A stretch of DNA of 64,000 nt from CAZLIC01 sp964559535 (GTDB taxonomy: Bacteria > Pseudomonadota > Alphaproteobacteria > Rhodobacterales > Rhodobacteraceae): the NCBI GenBank assembly GCA_964559535.1, contig CAZLIC010000003.1, positions 1 through 64,000 on the forward strand, written 5' to 3'. This document shows, in pieces, positions 16,709 to 26,019 of the stretch. The position numbers were made by a program, and so were the translations under genes. A model generated the notes under the pieces. The model was not told where the DNA came from. It made no database searches and was given only the letters and a program-made list of their open reading frames with translations. Numbering within the stretch: the first letter of the stretch is position 1; the number at the start of each line of letters is the position of its first letter.

Positions 16709-18141
16709 GGCAGGGTCCTGATCAGGTCGCGGGCGATACGCCAGCGGGCATGGGCGGCGTCGAAGGCGCCGGTCAGCGCGGGGTCGGGGTCGATGGTGCG
16801 GGCAATGGGGGGAAGGGTGCAGATGCGCGCGCCCTGCCCGGTGGCGGCCATCATGGCCAGACGGGCAGCGCCGAACGCCCCGCCGAAATCACCCGCGGCG
16901 GGCAGTTGCACGGGAATGCCCAGCGCCGTGGCAATGGCGCGCAGCCAGTAGTCCGACCGCGATCCGCCGCCGACGGCCAGCAGGCGGTCGATCTTCGTGC
17001 CGGTGGCGGCCAGCGCGTCGCGGCAGTCGCGGATGGCGAAGGTCACGCCCTCCAGCACGGCGCGGGTGGCCCCGGCGCGGTCGGTGCTGTGTTCCAGCCC
17101 CAGGAAGGCGCCGCGCACCTTGGCATCGTTCAGCGGTGTCCGCTCGCCGCCCAGATAGGGCAGGAACACCGCCTTGCCGGGTGCCTGCAGCGCCCCCAGC
17201 GGGTCGGTCAGCGACGCCGCACCCTGCCCCACTAGCCCCGCATACCAGTTCAGCGCATCGGTCGCGGCCAGAACCACGCCCATCTGGTGCCAGGTGCCCG
17301 GCAGGGCATGGCAGAAGGTATGCACGGCGGTTTCCGGGGCAGGCTGATAGCCGTCGTTCGCCGCAAACAGCACGCCGCTGGTGCCCAGCGACACGAAGGC
17401 ATCGCCCGCCTTGACAACGCCGGTCCCCACGGCCGATGCCGCATTGTCGCCCGCGCCACCCGCCACCACCACCGACTTGCCCATGCCCCAGCGCCCGGCC
17501 AGGGCCACCCGCAGCGTGCCGCCGGGCGCGGACCCTTCGACCAGCCGCGGCATGTGTTCGCGCCCCAGGCCCGTGGCGGCCAGCAGGTCATCGGACCAGT
17601 CGCGCGCGCCGGTGTCCAGCCAGCTGGTGCCCGCGGCATCCGACATCTCGGCGACATGCTCGCCGGTCAGCCAGAGGCGCAGGTAATCCTTGGGCAGCAA
17701 CACCCGCGCCACCCGTTTGCGGATCGCCGGTTCGTGGCGGTCGACCCACACCACCTTGGGCGCGGTGAAACCGGGGAACACGATATTGCCCGACAGGCGG
17801 CGGAACTGCGGGTCGTCATCCAGTTCGCGCGCCTCCTCGGCGGACCGGGTGTCGTTCCACAGGATGCAGGGCCGCAGCACCTCGTCGGACTTGTCCAGAA
17901 GGGTGGCGCCATGCATCTGTCCCGACAGGCCAATGCCCCGCACGGTCGAAAGTCCATGCGCGGCCAGCGCATCCAGCACCGTTTCGGCCGCGGCAATCCA
18001 GTCGGCCGGCGACTGCTCCGACCAGCCCGGGTGCGGGCGGCTGACCGTCAGGGGCGCCGTGGCCTCGGCCACGATCGCCTGATTTTCGTTCATCAGCACG
18101 CCCTTCAGCCCGGACGTGCCAAGATCGAGCCCGACGAACAT
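16705..18141 (-). CDS. xylB: Xylulokinase
   Basis: Phosphorylates D-xylulose with ATP to xylulose 5-phosphate, feeding the pentose phosphate pathway. A 478-residue FGGY kinase: GLDLGTSGLKGVLMNE at the N-terminus (phosphate 1 loop), SGQMHGATLLD with the sugar-contacting motif, WNDTRS, the catalytic Asp in GGAGDNAASAVG, SLGTSGVLFAA and the C-terminal AVGGGSRSDYWLRA. The ATG at 18141 gives the exact family N-terminus and overlaps the xylG stop by one base (TGATG); the longer in-frame start lies within xylG. Confidence 0.97.
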   Translation of the reverse strand: MFVGLDLGTSGLKGVLMNENQAIVAEATAPLTVSRPHPGWSEQSPADWIAAAETVLDALAAHGLSTVRGIGLSGQMHGATLLDKSDEVLRPCILWNDTRSAEEARELDDDPQFRRLSGNIVFPGFTAPKVVWVDRHEPAIRKRVARVLLPKDYLRLWLTGEHVAEMSDAAGTSWLDTGARDWSDDLLAATGLGREHMPRLVEGSAPGGTLRVALAGRWGMGKSVVVAGGAGDNAASAVGTGVVKAGDAFVSLGTSGVLFAANDGYQPAPETAVHTFCHALPGTWHQMGVVLAATDALNWYAGLVGQGAASLTDPLGALQAPGKAVFLPYLGGERTPLNDAKVRGAFLGLEHSTDRAGATRAVLEGVTFAIRDCRDALAATGTKIDRLLAVGGGSRSDYWLRAIATALGIPVQLPAAGDFGGAFGAARLAMMAATGQGARICTLPPIARTIDPDPALTGAFDAAHARWRIARDLIRTLP

Positions 18142-18905
18142 CAGTAGGCCTGCGGTGGTTTCTTGCCCAGGATGATCATCCCCAGGATATCCTCGTCGGT
18201 CACGTCCTTGACGTTCACCGTGCCCACGCGCTGCCCGTTCTTCATCACCACCGCCCGGTCGCACAGGTCCATCACGGCATGGATGTCATGTTCGATCAGG
18301 AAGATGCCCAGACCCTGCGCCTTCAGCTCCTGAATCAGCTCGGCCACCATCTGCGTCTCTTGCGGCCCCAGCGCGGCGGTGGGTTCGTCCATGATCAGGA
18401 TCTTGGCGTTGAAGTAGACCGCCCGCGCAATGGCCACCGACTGCCGCTGGCCGCCCGAAAGGGCCGAAACCGGCACGTTGAACTTGCGGAAGTTGGGGTT
18501 CAGCCGCGCCATGATCTTGCGCGTTTCGGCCTCTTGCCGACTGTCATCGACGAAACCCGACCCGGTCACCAGCTCGCGTCCAAGGAACAGGTTCGACGCG
18601 GCATCCAGATTGTCCGCCAGCGCCAGCGTCTGGTAGATCGTCTCGATGTTGTGGCTGCGGGCATCGCGGGGGTTGGCGATCTCAACTTCGCTGCCGTTGA
18701 TGAAGATCTGCCCGCTGTCTTTCTGATAAGCGCCGGACAGGCACTTGATCAGCGTCGACTTGCCCGCGCCGTTGTGGCCCAGAAGGCCCACAACCTCGCC
18801 CGGGTGCAGGTCGATCGACACGTGATCGACGGCCCGGATACCGCCGAAGGCGATTGAGATGTCACGCATCTCGACAAGAGGAGTTCCCTTGTTCGGGTTT
18901 GCCAT
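18141..18905 (-). CDS. xylG: Xylose ABC transporter ATP-binding protein (single-domain XylG)
   Basis: A 254-residue ATPase that powers sugar import through XylH. Walker A GHNGAGKST, Q-loop IYQTLALADNL, signature LSGGQRQSVAIARA, Walker B ILIMDEPTAALG and H-loop LIEHDIH are all present. E. coli XylG is a ~510-residue tandem protein; this one has a single nucleotide-binding domain, as is usual for the alphaproteobacterial xylose/fructose type, so it would act as a homodimer. A strong ribosome site (GGGAGGGGAA) precedes the ATG at 18905. It lies 13 nt after xylH. Confidence 0.95.
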   Translation of the reverse strand: MANPNKGTPLVEMRDISIAFGGIRAVDHVSIDLHPGEVVGLLGHNGAGKSTLIKCLSGAYQKDSGQIFINGSEVEIANPRDARSHNIETIYQTLALADNLDAASNLFLGRELVTGSGFVDDSRQEAETRKIMARLNPNFRKFNVPVSALSGGQRQSVAIARAVYFNAKILIMDEPTAALGPQETQMVAELIQELKAQGLGIFLIEHDIHAVMDLCDRAVVMKNGQRVGTVNVKDVTDEDILGMIILGKKPPQAY

Positions 18906-18918
18906 GGCGTTCCCCTCC

Positions 18919-20238
18919 CTACTTTGTGCGCTTGCGGTACAGCGTGTCGACATACACAGCGACGACCAGCACCAGACCCACGACGATGTTCTGGATGGCA
19001 GTGTCGAACCCGATCAGCACCATGCCGGTGCGCAGGCTTTCCATCACCAGCGCGCCCAGCACGGCGCCATAGATGGTGCCCACGCCGCCTGCCAGCGAGG
19101 TGCCGCCGATCACCGCCGCGGCGATGACGTAAAGTTCGTCGGTGGTGCCCAGTGCGTTGGTGGCCGAGGTCAGGCGCGCCGACGAGATGACCGCGGAAAG
19201 CCCCGACAGCATGCCCATCAGCGCGAAGATCTTCACCGTCATCCAGCGCACGTTGATGCCCGACAGCGCCGCCGCTTCGGGGTTGCCGCCAATGGCGAAC
19301 ACGTAGCGGCCGAACCGCGTGCGGGTCATCAGAACGGTCATCAGGATCGCCACGGCGACCAGGATCAGCACCGGGTAGGCAAAGCCGTGGGCAATGAACA
19401 GGCCGCCTTCGGGCACGGCAATCCCGTTCTCCTCGGCGTACTTCGCGACAATTCCCTTGGGCCAGGGATAGCTGACCGCAACCAGCACCGCGCCCATGAT
19501 CAGGCCGCAGCCCAGTGCGCCCAGCGTGACCTCGGCCCAGACCGGGCGCTGCGGGAAGTCATGCTTCTTGCGGCTGGCGCGGCCCGAGACCAGACCCCAG
19601 ATCACCGCGGCACAGGCGACGGCGCCGATGATCCAGGTTCCGGCGGCGCCGATGGCGCCGTAGGGTCCGCCGCCCAGCAGGGCAAAGGTGCTGTCCACCG
19701 GCGAGATGGTACGGCCCTGTGTCACCAGGAAGGCGGCGCCGCGCCAGGCCATCAGCCCGCCCAGCGTGACGATGAACGAGGGGATCGCCAGATAGGCGAT
19801 CAGCCAGCCGTTCAGCAGGCCCATCACCGTGCCCAGCGTCAGCCCCACGACCACGGTGATGATCCAGATCATCGGATGGCCAAGGCCCATCGACGGCGGC
19901 ATCCATTCGACCTGCAGCACACCCATGATCATGCCGATGAAACCCAGCATCGAGCCGACCGACAGGTCGATGTTGCGGGTGACGATGATCAGCACCATTC
20001 CCGTCGCCATCACCCCGATGGAACACATCTGCACCGACAGGTTCCACAGGTTGCGCGGCGTCAGGAACGCGCCATTGCCGTTGACCAGCAGGCCGTACAG
20101 GTGAAAACCGATCCAGATCACGACCAGCGCACCCATCATGCCCAAAAGGCGGGTGTCGATCTCGGTCGCGGCGACAAAGCGCGCAAAGGGTCCGCCGCGG
20201 GCTTCCTGCGACGGATGGACTCGGGGGGTCGACGTCAT
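18919..20238 (-). CDS. xylH: Xylose ABC transporter permease
   Basis: A 439-residue inner-membrane permease of the CUT2 (ribose/xylose) type with about ten hydrophobic segments. Motifs of the family are visible: RNIDLSVGSMLGFIG, IPSFIVTLGGLMAWRG, RFGRYVFAIGGNPEAAALSGINV (the ATPase-coupling region) and IGGTSLAGGVGTIYGAVLGAL. A long cytoplasmic/periplasmic insert in the middle (about residues 215-270) accounts for its size relative to RbsC (about 320). It is separated from xylF by 153 nt that contain a perfect stem-loop, which may tune its level relative to the binding protein. Confidence 0.95.
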   Translation of the reverse strand: MTSTPRVHPSQEARGGPFARFVAATEIDTRLLGMMGALVVIWIGFHLYGLLVNGNGAFLTPRNLWNLSVQMCSIGVMATGMVLIIVTRNIDLSVGSMLGFIGMIMGVLQVEWMPPSMGLGHPMIWIITVVVGLTLGTVMGLLNGWLIAYLAIPSFIVTLGGLMAWRGAAFLVTQGRTISPVDSTFALLGGGPYGAIGAAGTWIIGAVACAAVIWGLVSGRASRKKHDFPQRPVWAEVTLGALGCGLIMGAVLVAVSYPWPKGIVAKYAEENGIAVPEGGLFIAHGFAYPVLILVAVAILMTVLMTRTRFGRYVFAIGGNPEAAALSGINVRWMTVKIFALMGMLSGLSAVISSARLTSATNALGTTDELYVIAAAVIGGTSLAGGVGTIYGAVLGALVMESLRTGMVLIGFDTAIQNIVVGLVLVVAVYVDTLYRKRTK

Positions 20239-20355
20239 GTCATGCGTCCTCGCCTGTCATGTTTCAGGGAGCGGTGTCCGGAGGCGCAGGCAAAACGCGG
20301 CGCCCGGACAGGGCCGGACGGACCGAGCGATCCGGTCCGTCGTCAGGAACGATGC

Positions 20356-20381
20356 GGCCGGCGGGATCGCTCCCGCCGGCC
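20356..20381 (-). other. Stem-loop between xylF and xylH
   Basis: GGCCGGCGGGA and TCCCGCCGGCC form a perfect 11-bp inverted repeat with a four-base loop, 11 nt after the xylF stop on the minus strand. No T run follows, so it does not look like a full intrinsic terminator. Hairpins here in binding-protein operons usually protect the upstream message from 3' exonucleases or cause partial termination, giving more binding protein than permease. Confidence 0.7.
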
Positions 20382-20391
20382 AAAGGTCGGG

Positions 20392-21417
20392 TTACTGGCA
20401 GGCCGCCACGTCGGCGGCAGCGCCTTCGCAGGCCTGCTCCTTGGTGATGTGGCCCGCGTCGATCGCCAGGTTCAGCGTCTCCTTGGTGATCGGGGTCGGG
20501 TTCAGCAGGATGGCGTTCATCTCCACGCCCTTCTCGCCGCCCGAGAACTTGACCGCACCCGGGATCGAGTCCAGCGCCGCGCCATCGGCCAGCGCGGCCG
20601 AAATCTCGCCGGCGGCCTTGCCCAGGTCACGGGCGTTCTTCCACACCGACACGGTCTGCGTGCCGCGGGCCACGCGGTTGATCGCCGCAAGGTCGCCGTC
20701 CTGGCCACCCAGCGGAACGTTCAGGCCCTGCGCGGCCAGCGCGGCGGCAGCGCCACCGGCCATGCCGTCGTTCTGCGCCAGAACCGCATCCACCGCGTTG
20801 TTGTTCGCGGTCAGGATCTGTTCCATGTTCTTCTGCGCGTTGTCGGGCTTCCAGCCGTCGGTGCCGACCTCGCCCACGATCTTGATCGTGCCGGCCGCAA
20901 CCGCCGCGCCGATCACCTCTTCCATGCCCTGACGCAGGAAGCCCGAGTTCGGGTCGCCCGGGTCGCCCTTGATGATGGCGTAGTTGCCATCCGGCTTCGC
21001 CTTCATCACTTCCTGCGCGATGATGCGGCCGACGCCGATGTTGTCGAAGGTCAGATAGAAGGTGCGGTTGTCTTCGATCAGGCGGTCATAGCCGATGACC
21101 GGAATGCCTTCCGCGGCGGCCTTCTCGATGGCCGGGCCGATGGCGTCCTTGTCCCAGGCGTTGATGATCAGGACGTCCACGCCCTGGCTGATCAGCGCGT
21201 CGATGTCGTTCAGCTGCTTCTGCGACGACGCCTGCGCGTCAGCCGAGATGTACTCGTTGCCCGCCGCTTCGATGGCGGCAACCATCGCCGCTTCGTCGAT
21301 CTTCCAGCGCTCTTCCTGGAACTGCGCCCACGACACGCCGATCTTCTTGCCCTCGGCGTACGCTGCCGAAGAGAAGCCGATGACCGCCGCAATGGCGGCC
21401 AGAATGGGTTTCCGCAT
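20392..21417 (-). CDS. xylF: D-xylose ABC transporter substrate-binding protein
   Basis: A 341-residue periplasmic protein that captures D-xylose for XylHG. Signal peptide MRKPILAAIAAVIGFSSAAYA (cleavage before EGKK). The mature protein is a type I binding protein of the CUT2 class: IGVSWAQFQEERWKID, QKQLNDIDALISQGVDVLII, VIGYDRLIEDN, AIIKGDPGDPNSGFLRQGM, VDAVLAQNDGMAGGAAAAL and LGGQDGDLAAINRVARGTQT. All fit XylF. The ATG at 21417 follows GGGAGGTTACTT. It is the first gene of the operon, with the divergent ROK repressor gene upstream. Confidence 0.97.
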   Translation of the reverse strand: MRKPILAAIAAVIGFSSAAYAEGKKIGVSWAQFQEERWKIDEAAMVAAIEAAGNEYISADAQASSQKQLNDIDALISQGVDVLIINAWDKDAIGPAIEKAAAEGIPVIGYDRLIEDNRTFYLTFDNIGVGRIIAQEVMKAKPDGNYAIIKGDPGDPNSGFLRQGMEEVIGAAVAAGTIKIVGEVGTDGWKPDNAQKNMEQILTANNNAVDAVLAQNDGMAGGAAAALAAQGLNVPLGGQDGDLAAINRVARGTQTVSVWKNARDLGKAAGEISAALADGAALDSIPGAVKFSGGEKGVEMNAILLNPTPITKETLNLAIDAGHITKEQACEGAAADVAACQ

Positions 21418-21495
21418 AAGTAACCTCCCTGATGACAGCCCCTTGAGACGGAGCCGGTTCGGCCGGTGCCGATACGGGTGGCACCTTGCCTGAAT

Positions 21496-21518
21496 ATTTT
21501 CAGTTGTCAAATTAAAAT
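21496..21518. promoter_or_regulatory. Candidate XylR operator / xylF promoter
   Basis: A 23-bp imperfect palindrome with ATTTT...AAAAT ends and a central AGTTGTCAAAT core. It is an AT-rich island in GC-rich DNA, 79 nt upstream of xylF and 116 nt upstream of the ROK gene. On the minus strand it contains TTGACA (21510-21505), a perfect -35 match pointing at xylF, although no convincing -10 follows at standard spacing. Repressor binding here would block xylF transcription and could also touch the divergent regulator promoter. Confidence 0.6.
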
Positions 21519-21633
21519 GATTCCCGGATTGTGTCGATGCTGGTCCTGCGGGCAGATTTCTTCTGCGGTGCAGCAATTTCCGGGCGTTGCGCGAAGCGAT
21601 GACGGGTTCTTTCGTTCGGAGGCCGAAAAAATC

Positions 21634-22917
21634 ATGCCGCAACTGCGAAAGAATCGCGCGGCCGATGCAGGGCAGGGATGCGGACCGATCATCGCGCCGC
21701 CGAACGATTCGCTGCGCCCGCTGCGCCAGCAGGTGTTCGAGCGGGTGCGTGCGGCGGGCACGGTGGCCCGTGTGACGCTGGCGCGCGAGCTGGGCGTTTC
21801 ACCCGCCAGCGTGACCACGGCCACGGGCGAGCTGATCGAGGCCGGGTTGATTGAAGAGGTGACGGCCCCGCGCGAGGACGCGCAGGGCCGCGGACGCCCG
21901 GCGCAGGCACTGGGGGTACGGGCCGGGGCGCACCGGGTGGCCGGGATGAAGCTGTCGGACCGCGAGCACACCGCCGTGGTGGTGGATTTCGCGGGCAACC
22001 TGCTGGCCGACGACGTGATCCCCCGCCGCCCCGGCGCGATGACCCTGCCCGAGATGCTGGACAGCATCGAGCATCTGCTGGGCCGCGTCTGCGCCAAGGC
22101 GGGGCTGGGACGGGCCGATCTGTCGGCCGTCGGCATCGGCGTGCCGGGCTTCATCGACGGCGAGGGCGGCATGGTGCTGTGGTCCTCGACGCTGACCGAG
22201 CGCGGCGTGGCATTGGCGGCGGCGGCGCAGGGGCGGCTGGGGCTGCCGGTGGTGATCGACAACGATGCCAATCTGGTGGCGCTGGCGGAACTGTGGTTCG
22301 GCGCCGGGCGCAGGCTGGCGGACTTCGCCGTGGTCACCATCGAACACGGCGTGGGCATGGGGCTGGTGCTGAACCACCGCATCTGGCGCGGATCGCGCGG
22401 GATCGGCATGGAACTGGGCCATACCAAGGTGCAGATCGACGGCGCGCTTTGCCGCTGCGGCCAGCGCGGCTGCCTGGAGGCCTACATCGCCGACTATGCG
22501 CTGGCACGCGAGGCCTCGACCGCGCTGAACTGGAGCCACCGCGAACCGCCGCCGGTGAACGTGCTCTTGGAAAGCCTTTTCGACCACGCCAAGGCCGGGA
22601 ACGGCGCGGCGCGGTCGATCTTTCGCCGGGCCGGGCGGTATCTGGCCGTCGGCCTGTCGAACGTGATCAACCTGTTCGACCCGGCGCTGGTCATCCTGTC
22701 GGGCGATCGGATGCGCTATGATTATCTCTATGCCGCCGAAACGCTGGCCGAGATGGAGAACTTCGCCATCCAGACCGGCCGGCCGATGCCGCCCATCGAG
22801 ATTCACGCCTGGGGCGACCTGCTGTGGGCGCATGGCGCGGCGGCGCTGGCGCTTTCGGATGTGACGGAACGGCTGGTCAGCGGCCCGCGCGAGCCGCGCG
22901 AGGTGGCCGCCCAGTAA
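21634..22917 (+). CDS. xylR: ROK family transcriptional regulator of xylose operon (XylR type)
   Basis: A 427-residue regulator. An N-terminal winged helix-turn-helix (about residues 33-80: VFERVRAAGTVARVTLARELGVSPASVTTATGELIE) precedes a sugar-kinase-like ROK domain. That domain has VVDFAGNLL, GIGVPGFIDGEGG and GMELGHTKVQIDGALCRCGQRGC; Cys 273, 275 and 280 match the ROK zinc site. It probably represses the divergent xylF operon and responds to xylose. The ATG at 21634 was chosen for the GGAGG 11 nt upstream and the normal N-terminal length. Specificity for xylose is inferred from the divergent xylF gene. Confidence 0.9.
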   Translation: MPQLRKNRAADAGQGCGPIIAPPNDSLRPLRQQVFERVRAAGTVARVTLARELGVSPASVTTATGELIEAGLIEEVTAPREDAQGRGRPAQALGVRAGAHRVAGMKLSDREHTAVVVDFAGNLLADDVIPRRPGAMTLPEMLDSIEHLLGRVCAKAGLGRADLSAVGIGVPGFIDGEGGMVLWSSTLTERGVALAAAAQGRLGLPVVIDNDANLVALAELWFGAGRRLADFAVVTIEHGVGMGLVLNHRIWRGSRGIGMELGHTKVQIDGALCRCGQRGCLEAYIADYALAREASTALNWSHREPPPVNVLLESLFDHAKAGNGAARSIFRRAGRYLAVGLSNVINLFDPALVILSGDRMRYDYLYAAETLAEMENFAIQTGRPMPPIEIHAWGDLLWAHGAAALALSDVTERLVSGPREPREVAAQ

Positions 22918-23004
22918 TGGGGTGGCGTCCTCGGGGGCATCGAGCCCCCTCGGCCGCCGCTGCCGTGGGATGACCACGGCCGTTGTGCGCGGGGTGCCGT
23001 TGCA

Positions 23005-23057
23005 GGGGGGCGCTGCCCCCCGCTGCGCTCCCCCCGGGATACTTGGAAAAGGAAGAA
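23005..23057 (+). repeat. Rhodobacteraceae-type intergenic hairpin element, copy 1
   Basis: In the 258-nt gap after xylR, GGGGGGC/GCT/GCCCCCC forms a 7-bp stem. It is followed by CGCTGCGCTCCCCCCGGGATACTTGGA and a purine-rich tail (AAAAGGAAGAAG). The layout (GC stem, CCCCCC, GGGATA-C/T-TTG, purine tail) matches the inverted copy at 53001-53050. I recall this element as recurring after genes in Rhodobacteraceae. It probably acts as a terminator or mRNA 3' end. The rest of the gap (22918-23004, 23058-23175) shows no gene. Confidence 0.6.
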
Positions 23058-23175
23058 GCAGCGGGCGGTTTTCCGGCCCGCCCGCGCTTGACAGGGGCGG
23101 TGCGGGGTTACAGGTAGGCAGGCAGGGGAGGCGCAGGCGCCGCCCGCCGACGACGACCTGGACAGAAGGCGCCCG

Positions 23176-26019
23176 ATGACGCTTGCCCTGATCGCCGCCC
23201 TGCCCTTCCTTGGCGCGCTGATGGTGGCCATGACCGACCGTTCGGGGCGGAACGCCGCCGCCGTGGCGGCGCTGGCGGCCAATGCGCTGGCGCTGGCGGG
23301 CGTGCTGGTGCACGCGCCCGGGGTGCTGCACGGCGGGGTGGTGGTGGAGAGCCACCGCTGGCTTCCCGCGCTGGGGCTGACCGCCTCGTTCCGGCTGGAC
23401 GGGCTGGGGCTGCTGTTCGCCGGGCTGATCCTGGGTGTGGGGCTGCTGATCAACCTCTATGCCCGGTTCTATCTGGACCGGAACGAACCCGCGGCGCGGT
23501 TCCACTGCTTTCTGATGCTGTTCCAGGGCGCCATGACCGGCATCGTGCTGTCGGAGAACATCCTGCTTCTTCTGGTGTTCTGGGAACTGACGTCGCTGTC
23601 GTCCTTCCTGCTGATCGGCTGGTGGGGCGGGCGGGCCGAGGGGCGGCAAGGCGCGCGGATGGCGCTGGTGGTGACGGGTGGCGGCGGGCTGGCGCTGATT
23701 GCGGGGATGCTGATCCTGGGCCACATCGCGGGCAGCTACGAGCTGTCGGCCATCCTGGCTGCGGGCGACGCGATCCGCGCCAGCCCGATGTACCTGCCCG
23801 CGCTGGTGCTGATCCTGCTGGGGGCTTTCACCAAGTCGGCGCAGTTTCCCTTCCACTTCTGGCTGCCGCACGCCATGGCCGCACCCACGCCCGTGTCGGC
23901 CTACCTGCATTCGGCAACCATGGTGAAGGCCGGGCTGTTCCTGCTGGCGCGCCTGTCTCCGGCGCTGGCCGGGACCGAGGCCTGGATCGCCGCGGTGACG
24001 CTGGCCGGCGCTGTGACGATGCTGCTGGGCGCCGCCATCGCCTTCTTCAAGGACGACCTGAAGGCGGTGCTGGCCTATTCCACCGTGTCGCACCTTGGCC
24101 TGATCTGCATGCTTCTGGGCCTGTCGACGAAGGCGGCGGCGGTGGCGGCGGTGTTCCACATCCTGTGCCACGCCACCTTCAAGGCGGCGCTGTTCATGGC
24201 CGCGGGGATCATCGACCATGCCGCGCATACCCGCAGCATCGCCCGGCTGGGCGGGCTGGCCCGCGTCATGCCGATCACCTTTGTGCTGATGGGGCTGGCC
24301 TCGCTGTCGATGGCGGGGATTCCGCCGCTGAACGGGTTCCTGTCAAAGGAGATGATGCTGGTGCAGACGGTGCATGCCGCACTGTTCGGCCTACCCTGGC
24401 TGCTGCCGCTGATTGCGGCGGTGGCGGCGGCGTTTTCGGTGGGCTACAGCCTGCGGCTGATCGCCCAGGTGTTCCTGGGCACGCCGCGCGACCTAAAGGT
24501 GCATGCGCATGATCCGGGGCCGGGGCTGTGGGCGGGGCCTGCGCTGCTGGTGGCGCTGGTGGTGGGGATCGGGCTGTTTCCCATGCTGCTGGCCGGGCCG
24601 CTGGTCGATGCCGCGGCGGGGGCCGTGTCCGGCCAGGAGGTGAAGGCGAAGATTTACCTTTGGCACGGGCCCACGGCGGCGCTTTTCATCTCGGTCTTTG
24701 CGGTGGGGGCGGGGCTGATGCTGCTGGGCCTGCACGGGCGGCTGCAGGCCATGTGGGACGGCGCGCGGCGGCCCGAGGCAAAGCCGATGTTCGATGCCCT
24801 GATCGCCGCCGTGGTGGGTGGCGCGCGGCGGCTGACCGACGGGCTGCATGACGGGCGGCTGGCGCGCGGCATGGGCGCGGCGGTGGCGGCGGTGCTGGCG
24901 GTCGGCCTTGCGGCCTTCCTGACCGGCGGCCATGCCCCCGGCACCCGCGCGCTGCTGCCGGTGACACCCGCGGCACTGGCGGGCTGGGCGCTGGCCTGCG
25001 CGGCAACCGTCGTGCTGTTCGGCGTCCACCGCGACCGGCTTCTGGCGCTGGTGATCGTGGCGGTGGTGGGGCTGGTGGTGGCGGCGGCCTTTGCCCACCT
25101 GTCGGCCCCCGACCTGGCGCTGACGCAGATCGCGGTCGAGGTTGTCACCGTGATCCTGATGCTGCTGGCGCTGGTGTTCCTGCCCAAACACACGCCCCTG
25201 GACCTGAGCCCTGTCCGGCGGCGGGGCAACATGGCGCTGGCGGCGGCGGCGGGGCTGGGCGTGGCGGTGCTGGCCTTTGCGCTGATGACGCGCGACCCCG
25301 CCTTCGACCCGATCTCGGCCTGGCACATCGCCAATGCCAAGCCGGGCGGCGGGGGCACCAATGTGGTCAACGTCATCATCGTCGATTTCCGCGGCTTCGA
25401 CACCTATGGCGAAATCATCGTGCTGGGCATTGCCGCGCTGGTGATCTTTGCCCTGACCGAAGCGCTGCTGAAGCCCGGGCCCGCGAACGACCGCCTGCTG
25501 GTCTGGCGCGCCGACATGCCCGAGGCCGGTGACCGTCACCCGCTGATCCTGGCCGTGGCGGCGCGCCTGATCCTGCCGGTGGCCATGGTCATCGGCATCT
25601 ACATGTTCCTGCGCGGCCACAACCAGCCGGGCGGCGGCTTTGTGGCCGGGCTGATCGTGGCGATTGCCCTGCTGGTTCAGTACATGGCCTCGGGCTTTGG
25701 CTGGACGCAGGCGCGGCTGCGGGTGGACTTTCACGCGCTGATCGGTGCAGGCATGGTGGCGGCCGGGCTGACGGGCCTGGGCGCCTGGGCAAACGGGCTG
25801 CCGTTCCTGACCTCGGCCTACGGCTATGTGGCGTTCTGGCCGATCGAGGAATTCGAATGGACCACCGCCACGCTGTTTGACCTTGGCGTGTTCCTGACCG
25901 TGCTGGGGGCGGTGATGCTGGCTCTCGCCTCGTTGTCGCGCATTGCCGTGCGGGCCGGCGAGACGGTCAACCTGCGACCCTTCGGGATTGACCCGTCCCG
26001 GCCCGAAGGCCCCCCCTGA
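23176..26019 (+). CDS. mrpA: Fused MrpA/MrpB subunit of monovalent cation/H+ antiporter
   Basis: A 947-residue membrane protein of the Mrp/Pha/Mnh complex, which exports Na+ or K+ in exchange for protons. The NuoL-like antiporter core spans about residues 60-480, with FPFHFWLPHAMAAPTPVSAYLHSATMVKAGLFLLARLSP and FFKDDLKAVLAYSTVSHLGLI. An MrpA C-terminal domain follows (LALTQIAVEVVTVILMLLALVF). A MnhB domain forms the last ~150 residues (ARLILPVAMVIGIYMFLRGHNQPGGGFVAGL). The A-B fusion is normal in alphaproteobacteria. What is odd is that no mrpC-G genes follow; the next gene is a LysR regulator overlapping by one base. Confidence 0.93.
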   Translation: MTLALIAALPFLGALMVAMTDRSGRNAAAVAALAANALALAGVLVHAPGVLHGGVVVESHRWLPALGLTASFRLDGLGLLFAGLILGVGLLINLYARFYLDRNEPAARFHCFLMLFQGAMTGIVLSENILLLLVFWELTSLSSFLLIGWWGGRAEGRQGARMALVVTGGGGLALIAGMLILGHIAGSYELSAILAAGDAIRASPMYLPALVLILLGAFTKSAQFPFHFWLPHAMAAPTPVSAYLHSATMVKAGLFLLARLSPALAGTEAWIAAVTLAGAVTMLLGAAIAFFKDDLKAVLAYSTVSHLGLICMLLGLSTKAAAVAAVFHILCHATFKAALFMAAGIIDHAAHTRSIARLGGLARVMPITFVLMGLASLSMAGIPPLNGFLSKEMMLVQTVHAALFGLPWLLPLIAAVAAAFSVGYSLRLIAQVFLGTPRDLKVHAHDPGPGLWAGPALLVALVVGIGLFPMLLAGPLVDAAAGAVSGQEVKAKIYLWHGPTAALFISVFAVGAGLMLLGLHGRLQAMWDGARRPEAKPMFDALIAAVVGGARRLTDGLHDGRLARGMGAAVAAVLAVGLAAFLTGGHAPGTRALLPVTPAALAGWALACAATVVLFGVHRDRLLALVIVAVVGLVVAAAFAHLSAPDLALTQIAVEVVTVILMLLALVFLPKHTPLDLSPVRRRGNMALAAAAGLGVAVLAFALMTRDPAFDPISAWHIANAKPGGGGTNVVNVIIVDFRGFDTYGEIIVLGIAALVIFALTEALLKPGPANDRLLVWRADMPEAGDRHPLILAVAARLILPVAMVIGIYMFLRGHNQPGGGFVAGLIVAIALLVQYMASGFGWTQARLRVDFHALIGAGMVAAGLTGLGAWANGLPFLTSAYGYVAFWPIEEFEWTTATLFDLGVFLTVLGAVMLALASLSRIAVRAGETVNLRPFGIDPSRPEGPP

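Noticed and set aside
18859..21423. 854-codon open frame antisense to xylG-xylH-xylF
   Set aside because: The opposite strand encodes three complete transporter proteins with all motifs; this frame has no ribosome site and a His/Asp/Arg-rich nonsense composition.
21799..24228. 809-codon open frame antisense to the ROK regulator and MrpA
   Set aside because: It spans two unrelated genes and the repeat-bearing gap between them, which no real gene would do.
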